Source of the DNA: Lysobacterales bacterium
GTDB taxonomy: Bacteria; Pseudomonadota; Gammaproteobacteria; Xanthomonadales; SZUA-36
Assembly (NCBI GenBank): GCA_030637665.1
Contig: DAOWGA010000016.1
Span: 1 to 11,411, forward strand
Direction: 5' to 3'
Length of the DNA stretch: 11,411 nt
Shown: in pieces, positions 7,304 through 11,411 of the stretch
How positions within the stretch are numbered: position 1 is the stretch's first letter
Layout of the letters: every line of letters begins with the position of its first letter
Made by a program: the position numbers and the translations under genes
Notes under the pieces: model-generated
The model's input: the letters and a program-made list of their open reading frames with translations, nothing else
Databases searched by the model: none
What the model was told of the DNA's origin: nothing

Positions 7304-8220
7304 TGCGCGCTGCCGACACATTCTGCGCCTGCAAGCTGGCCCGGTCCCAGTCAGGTATCGCCCTGGTGATGGTGCTCTGGATACTGCTGTTGGTTACGAT
7401 TTCCACCAGCGCCTATACGCTGATGGCCAGGATGGATCAGCTCGAGGCGCACACGGTACTGTGGGGTACACGGGCCCGCATGGGTGCCGAAGCCGGGGTC
7501 AACCTGGCCATACTCTCATTGCGCGATCCGGATGAAACGACTCGCTGGATTCCCGATGGCCGCAGCTATGAGCTCTGGTTCCAGGATATGCGCCTGGAAC
7601 TCAGGATTACGGACGAACGCGGCAAACTGGATATCAATTCAGCAAGTGAGCTCACATTGCAGCAGTTTTTCAGCGGCAATGGCATGGAACCCGATCAGGC
7701 CGAGTACGTGGCCGCTGCCGTGCACGATTGGATTGATGCGGATGACATCGAACGGGCGAATGGCGCCGAGGCGGAAACCTACATCTCCTATGGTCTCGGG
7801 GTTGGGCCCGGCAACCGCCGTTTTGTCATGGTGGAAGAGCTCCTGCAGGTGCTGGGCATGAGCTGGGAATCGTATCAAAGCCTGGAGCCTGGCCTGACGG
7901 TTTACTCCAAAGCCAATGAACCGGACCCGGCTTATGCTCCGGTGGAGGCGCTGCTGGCATTGCCTGATATGACGCCCGATGATGCGTTGAACTTCGTTGA
8001 GGAAAGGCACTCTCAGGATGCAGGAAGTGGGCTTGGCGTTGCACTTCCGAGCGGCCAGGTCGCCATGGCGCGGGGGCGAGGGCTAACGTATAGTATCCAG
8101 GCAAAGGCAACCTTGCCGAATGGCGTCTGGGATCAGGTCGAAACGACCATCCGTCTGGGTGGAAGCCCGGATGGCCGGCCATTCAGGTTTCTGCGTTGGC
8201 GCGAGGGGTTCCACCACTGA
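7303..8220 (+). CDS. gspK: Tip pseudopilin GspK
   Basis: This pseudopilin is thought to cap the pseudopilus tip. From ATG 7303 it has 305 residues, with an 18-residue leader ending QSG/IALVM. Mature residue 5 is Met, not Glu; the lack of Glu5 is normal for GspK and fits a tip position with no subunit above it. The helix VLWILLLVTISTSAYTLMAR follows. The periplasmic part has the family motif DERGKLDINSA (104-114) and HDWIDADD (141-148) in the SAM-like domain, then LVxVLGM-type and ALLALPDMTPDD segments. TTG 7300 directly before the ATG would add one Met; the TGATG overlap with gspJ favours ATG 7303. AAAGG (7287-7291) is a weak ribosome binding site. gspL begins seven bases after the stop. Confidence 0.93.
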   Translation: MRAADTFCACKLARSQSGIALVMVLWILLLVTISTSAYTLMARMDQLEAHTVLWGTRARMGAEAGVNLAILSLRDPDETTRWIPDGRSYELWFQDMRLELRITDERGKLDINSASELTLQQFFSGNGMEPDQAEYVAAAVHDWIDADDIERANGAEAETYISYGLGVGPGNRRFVMVEELLQVLGMSWESYQSLEPGLTVYSKANEPDPAYAPVEALLALPDMTPDDALNFVEERHSQDAGSGLGVALPSGQVAMARGRGLTYSIQAKATLPNGVWDQVETTIRLGGSPDGRPFRFLRWREGFHH

Positions 8221-8227
8221 GTACACC

Positions 8228-9346
8228 ATGGCAAATGGATTTGAAAACAAGCTGAAAGATTGGCGAAACCACGTGCAGGCCGGACCGGTCGGGAAGTTTT
8301 TCCACTGGTGGCTCGATGAACTGCGCCAGGCGCTCCCTCCGGCCTGGCAACAGAAGCTTCAACATGCGCTGCGCCGGCTAACGCTGCGTCTGGATGCTGA
8401 ATCCCTGTCGGTGGGAGTGGATGAGAACAGGTCACTTCAGGCGCTGGACACTTTTTCCATTTCCCAGGGTGTCGCTCTACAGCAACAGCAAATCAATGAC
8501 CTGCTTGTCGAGCATGAGCTGTTGGAGGCGCCACGATTTTTGCTGCTCGATCAAGAAGCCGTGCTGCGCAAGGAAATAATGCTGCCGGCAGCAGCGGAAT
8601 CCAATCTTTCCCAGGTACTTGCTTTTGAAATGGACCGCCAGACGCCATTCCGGGCGCAAGATGTTTATTTTGACTGGAAAATACTCGAGCGTGGCGGCGA
8701 CAGCGGCCAGATCAGGCTGGAAATATTCGTGGTGCCGCGCAGCGAAGTCGACAAGACCTTGCATTCCCTGCAGCTACGCAAACTGTCGCCTGCCGGTATC
8801 GATATTGTTGGCGGCGGTAAAACCATGGGCCTGAATCTCCTGCCTCCTGAGAAGAGAGTGCGCATGGTTAACAGTAAGGCGCGGATGAACTTTGCCCTGG
8901 CCGGTGTTGCAGTCATATTACTCGCCCTGGTCATGACCCAGTCGCTCTACCTCAGGGCACACCAGGTCAGTGAACTGGAAGATGCCATTGCCGAAGTGCG
9001 GGATGAAGCCCGCCGGGTGCAACGCATCAAGGAACAGATCGGGGATAGCAGCGAAGCGGCGACATTTCTGACGGTCCGGCGCGATGCGTCACCATTGGCT
9101 ATCGAACTACTCGCGGATATCACGCGAATTCTGCCCGATGACACCTACCTGGACCGCCTGGTGATCGGAAAGACCAGTGTCCAGTTGCAGGGGAAATCCC
9201 AAAATGCCCAGCAGTTGATCGAACGGGTCAACGAATCCGAATTACTGGATGAGGCGTCGTTTCGCGGATCAACACGACTTGATGCGAGATCCGGCCTCGA
9301 GATTTTCGAAGTCAACGCAGTCATTACAGGCGTGAGCGGAAGCTGA
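8228..9346 (+). CDS. gspL: Type II secretion assembly protein GspL (XpsL/PilN-like type)
   Basis: This bitopic inner-membrane protein recruits the GspE ATPase to the base. It has 372 residues. An amphipathic, Trp-rich N-terminus (10-50, including FFHWWLDELRQALPPAW) comes before a PilM-like cytoplasmic domain (about 57-205) with FEMDRQTPF (133-141) and VVPRSEV (168-174), which ends in LNLLPPEKR (202-210). The membrane helix is about 221-242. A coiled coil follows (245-272), then a PilN-like ferredoxin-fold periplasmic domain (about 287-368) with LLADITRILPDDTYLDRL. This PilN-like form differs from the classic EpsL/PulL type and matches Xanthomonas XpsL. A longer in-frame extension back to 8120 would overlap gspK by about 100 bases, so ATG 8228, seven bases after gspK, is preferred. 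Its ribosome binding site is weak. Its stop overlaps the gspM ATG by one base. Confidence 0.92.
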   Translation: MANGFENKLKDWRNHVQAGPVGKFFHWWLDELRQALPPAWQQKLQHALRRLTLRLDAESLSVGVDENRSLQALDTFSISQGVALQQQQINDLLVEHELLEAPRFLLLDQEAVLRKEIMLPAAAESNLSQVLAFEMDRQTPFRAQDVYFDWKILERGGDSGQIRLEIFVVPRSEVDKTLHSLQLRKLSPAGIDIVGGGKTMGLNLLPPEKRVRMVNSKARMNFALAGVAVILLALVMTQSLYLRAHQVSELEDAIAEVRDEARRVQRIKEQIGDSSEAATFLTVRRDASPLAIELLADITRILPDDTYLDRLVIGKTSVQLQGKSQNAQQLIERVNESELLDEASFRGSTRLDARSGLEIFEVNAVITGVSGS

Positions 9347-9936
9347 TGGCACTTGTAGTCGACCAGGGAAATAACCGTCTTACCGCGATGCTCTTGCTGG
9401 TGATTGCGCTACTGATGGTTTACCTGCTGTGTTTCCATTGGTTCATATTGCGCCATGTTGAGTACGGCGACGAGATCGCAGGGCTTGCGCAACAGTTGGG
9501 CCGCTTCGAGCGCGTGGCCACTCAGCGCCAGCAATATGAAGAGCAATTACTGGCCCTGCAAAACAGGAAATCTGACGAGAGCCTGTTTCTCGCCGGCGGG
9601 GACTTCAACGAGGCGGCGGCGGGGATGTCGGAACGTTTGAGCCAGATGATCAGCACACAGGCCGATGACAGCTGCCAGATAGTCAGCAGGCAGCCAGTCC
9701 GGCCCCGGGTGCAGGAACGATTTGAAAAGGTAACGGTCAACGTGCGCATGCGTTGTCAAATAGAGGATCTGAAAAAAGTGCTCCATGCACTGGAAACCGG
9801 TATTCCGATGGTGATTGCGGATGAAGTGACGGTGATAAAGCCACGTGCCCGCCGGCGTGTGAGAAAGAACGAGGAGGCGCCCGTTCAGACCACACTGGAC
9901 ATTCGTTTCAACATGTCAGGTTACCTGCGGCTATGA
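9346..9936 (+). CDS. gspM: Type II secretion assembly protein GspM (XpsM type)
   Basis: This small bitopic inner-membrane protein pairs with GspL, and in Xanthomonas it forms a ternary complex with GspL and GspN. It has 196 residues: a short cytoplasmic tail (1-11), a membrane helix (12-34, LTAMLLLVIALLMVYLLCF), a coiled coil (about 40-75, ending LLALQNRKSDESLF) and a ferredoxin-like periplasmic domain (about 88-196). A basic, probably flexible loop, PRARRRVRKNEEAP (166-179), splits that domain. The spacing and the phrase LQNRKSDESLFLAG are typical of the GspM family related to PilO. Starts and stops overlap both neighbours (TGATG with gspL, ATGA with gspN). Two cysteines (C110, C137) fall in the periplasmic part and could form a disulfide; that is inference only. 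Confidence 0.9.
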   Translation: MALVVDQGNNRLTAMLLLVIALLMVYLLCFHWFILRHVEYGDEIAGLAQQLGRFERVATQRQQYEEQLLALQNRKSDESLFLAGGDFNEAAAGMSERLSQMISTQADDSCQIVSRQPVRPRVQERFEKVTVNVRMRCQIEDLKKVLHALETGIPMVIADEVTVIKPRARRRVRKNEEAPVQTTLDIRFNMSGYLRL

Positions 9937-10751
9937 TCAAGTGGTTTGAAGATAATCCGGCCGGGAAAACGCTGATATCGATCTGTGGTGGTCTGGTCGT
10001 AGTTTCCCTGCTGCTTGCCGTGATTTGGATGCTCCCACCCTCAGCGCCATCAATGGACGCTGAAGATGAGAATCGTGTAGCCAGCCTGGATCTGCCAGAA
10101 CTCAAGGCCGTCGAATCAATCGAAGAGTACGCCGTCATTACCGAAAGACCGATCTTCAATGAAACTCGCCTGCCTGTCCTGACGCTCGGTCTGAATGAAA
10201 ATTCTGACGAGGAACTACAGCAGGAAGACATAGATGCGCCGGAAATGGAGTTGGCTGGTGTAATAATCACGCCGTCATTGCGCATGGCGACCTTGAGAGA
10301 GAAGGGCAATGAGACCTCACTGGTGGCTTTCGAGGGCATGCCCCTGGAAGGAAATTATGGAACCTGGCTGATCAGCAGGATAGAACCACGGGAAGTGACA
10401 TTGTCTTCAGGGGATGGTGAAGAAGTACAGCTTCAGCTCCAGATTCATGATATGAAAATTGCCGAGCCCCCTAAAGCTGAAAAACCACCGGAAGAAACCA
10501 AAGCCCGGGGTGAACGCGAATTGGCCGCGCGTGAAGGCGGTCAACCCTTGAGCCGTGCAGAAGAAATCAGGCAGCGGATTGCACAACGGCGTGAAGAATT
10601 GAGGAGGGCCGCCGAGGCCGATAAAGAAGACAATGCACCGAGAAATTCGCAGAGCAATCAACAGCGCAATCAACAAAGCTACAAAGATGCAATCCAGTCC
10701 ATGATGACCAGGAAAAGCCGGGACAAAACAGAAAATGACGAGAATCAATGA
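9933..10751 (+). CDS. gspN: GspN/XpsN-like assembly protein, GspC substitute without PDZ domain
   Basis: This bitopic inner-membrane protein most likely links the platform to the secretin, the job of GspC in other systems. Its 272 residues start with a membrane helix (13-33). A proline-rich linker and the motif ITERPIFNETRLP (69-81) follow, like the RPLFxxxRxP motif of GspC/XpsN proteins. A homology-region domain (about 102-172) comes next: DAPEMELAGVIITPSLRMA, then EGNYGTWLISRIEPREVTL. Instead of a C-terminal PDZ domain there is a highly charged, Pro/Glu/Arg-rich tail (175-272) that looks disordered or helical and contains an Asn-Gln-rich stretch (SNQQRNQQ). The name follows Xanthomonas XpsN; it is not the unrelated GspN of Klebsiella or Aeromonas. 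ATG 9933 overlaps the gspM stop by ATGA. The gspD start follows within 13 or 61 bases. Confidence 0.85.
   Translation: MIKWFEDNPAGKTLISICGGLVVVSLLLAVIWMLPPSAPSMDAEDENRVASLDLPELKAVESIEEYAVITERPIFNETRLPVLTLGLNENSDEELQQEDIDAPEMELAGVIITPSLRMATLREKGNETSLVAFEGMPLEGNYGTWLISRIEPREVTLSSGDGEEVQLQLQIHDMKIAEPPKAEKPPEETKARGERELAAREGGQPLSRAEEIRQRIAQRREELRRAAEADKEDNAPRNSQSNQQRNQQSYKDAIQSMMTRKSRDKTENDENQ
10654..10677 (+). repeat. Two-copy 12-bp tandem repeat in the gspN tail
   Basis: GCAATCAACA occurs at 10654-10663 and again at 10666-10675, a 12-base period. In frame it encodes Ser-Asn-Gln-Gln and Arg-Asn-Gln-Gln. It lies in the low-complexity C-terminal tail of the GspN protein and could vary in copy number without shifting the frame. 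Confidence 0.6.
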
Positions 10752-10764
10752 TGGGAAACTACGG

Positions 10765-11411
10765 ATGAGTATTCCGGAAAAGTGCGCCAGTGAAAGGGTT
10801 GGGAATGTCGGGATGTGGCGGGTTTTGATCAACTCCTCGTTCGGCGCGAGGATGATGCTGGTTTTGGCTGTCATTATAGTCGTTGCCAGTTGCTCCTCGA
10901 CGCCACGAGCACCGATCCGCCCGCAGAGTACCGGCAAGACGATCAAGACGGCTACACCTGCGCCGGAAGATTCCGGCCCGATTATCCAGACTGCCGTATC
11001 CGGAGATCCCGGTGTAACGGATATCGAGATCTACGAAGGGTCCGGAGAATTTATCAACAAGGAAGCTGCGCAAAGACGTCCTGACGTGGTTTCGGAGGAT
11101 GGTGAGATTGTTCTCAATTTCGAGGGAGAATCCATCCAGTCGGTCGTGCATACCATCCTGGGTGAGGTTTTGCAGGAAACCTTCGTTATTGCGCCGGGGG
11201 TGGGTGGTGAAGTCACTTTCTCGACTTCGCGCCCGGTTAGCCGCGAGCAGTTGATGCCGATTCTCGAGTTGCTGCTTCGGTGGAACGGAGCGACGCTGGT
11301 TTTCAGCGAAGGCCGCTACCACGTTTTACTGGTATCCGCGGCAATCAAAGGACACCTGTTTCCCGATATCGGCCCGGCCGAGTTGGCCCGGGTTTACGAA
11401 GTGCGTGCAGT
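10765..11411 (+). CDS. gspD: Type II secretion secretin GspD, lipoprotein type (3' end outside window)
   Basis: This is the N-terminal part of the outer-membrane secretin, a multimeric channel for folded exoproteins. The frame is open to the right edge, and 215 codons are visible from ATG 10765. It begins with a signal sequence: a basic region, then LVLAVIIVVAS and a lipobox cysteine (codon 10891-10893; Cys43 from 10765, Cys27 from ATG 10813). Ser follows the Cys, so outer-membrane sorting is expected. After a linker of about 60 residues containing GSGEFINKEAA comes the N0 domain (about bases 11098-11355): LNFEGESIQSVVHTILGEVL, IAPGVGGEVTF and LLLRWNGATLVFSEGRYHVL. The N1 domain starts at about ARVYEVRA. 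This layout matches Xanthomonas XpsD, a known lipoprotein. ATG 10765 has GGGAA seven bases ahead, but ATG 10813 gives a more normal 26-residue signal peptide; the choice is open. Confidence 0.92.
   Translation, partial: MSIPEKCASERVGNVGMWRVLINSSFGARMMLVLAVIIVVASCSSTPRAPIRPQSTGKTIKTATPAPEDSGPIIQTAVSGDPGVTDIEIYEGSGEFINKEAAQRRPDVVSEDGEIVLNFEGESIQSVVHTILGEVLQETFVIAPGVGGEVTFSTSRPVSREQLMPILELLLRWNGATLVFSEGRYHVLLVSAAIKGHLFPDIGPAELARVYEVRA

Noticed and set aside
8120..8227. Longer N-terminus of GspL from ATG 8120
   Set aside because: It overlaps conserved gspK coding sequence by about 100 bases and adds no recognisable GspL sequence.
10748..10768. ATGATG at the gspN stop as the start of gspD
   Set aside because: That frame meets TGA at 10766 after six codons. 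The gspD frame is a different one, with starts at 10765 or 10813.

Overview
The window reads as a chromosomal segment of a gammaproteobacterium with moderately high GC. The gene order and protein types match the Xanthomonas-style (Xps) type II secretion system (T2SS). That suggests Xanthomonadales or a nearby lineage such as the Woeseiaceae/Wenzhouxiangellaceae-type groups. The lineage is inferred from gene architecture alone; no ribosomal marker is present.

Layout: (1) positions 1-1316 are the 3' third of purL (purine biosynthesis), cut by the left edge. (2) Four bases later comes a 237-residue four-helix membrane protein (1321-2034) that resembles the membrane proteins associated with exosortase H. 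It is probably co-transcribed with purL. (3) An 86-bp gap (2035-2120) holds a perfect TATAAT box and the ribosome binding site of a TTG-started gspE. (4) From 2121 to the right edge lies one T2SS operon on the plus strand, in the order gspE-F-G-H-I-J-K-L-M-N-D. Most junctions are ATGA or TGATG overlaps. The largest internal gap is before the major pseudopilin gene gspG (59 bp). gspD is cut by the right edge inside its N-terminal domains. No stretch longer than about 300 bases lacks a gene. No tRNA, rRNA, CRISPR, insertion sequence or phage gene was seen.

How the genes work together: GspE is the cytoplasmic ATPase. GspF is the polytopic inner-membrane platform. GspL, GspM and GspN are bitopic inner-membrane assembly proteins that link the ATPase to the platform and to the outer membrane. 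GspG is the major pseudopilin, and GspH, I, J and K are the minor/tip pseudopilins. GspD is the outer-membrane secretin through which folded exoproteins leave. No prepilin peptidase (gspO/pilD) or pilotin gene lies in the window, so pseudopilin processing must use an enzyme encoded elsewhere. Three traits mark the Xps subtype: a PilN-like GspL, a GspN that takes the place of GspC but lacks a PDZ domain, and a secretin with a lipobox. In addition, GspE has lost all four cysteines of the usual zinc-binding motif.

Overall this is a recognisable system rather than an undescribed one. The least explained parts are the membrane protein between purL and gspE and the charged tail of GspN.
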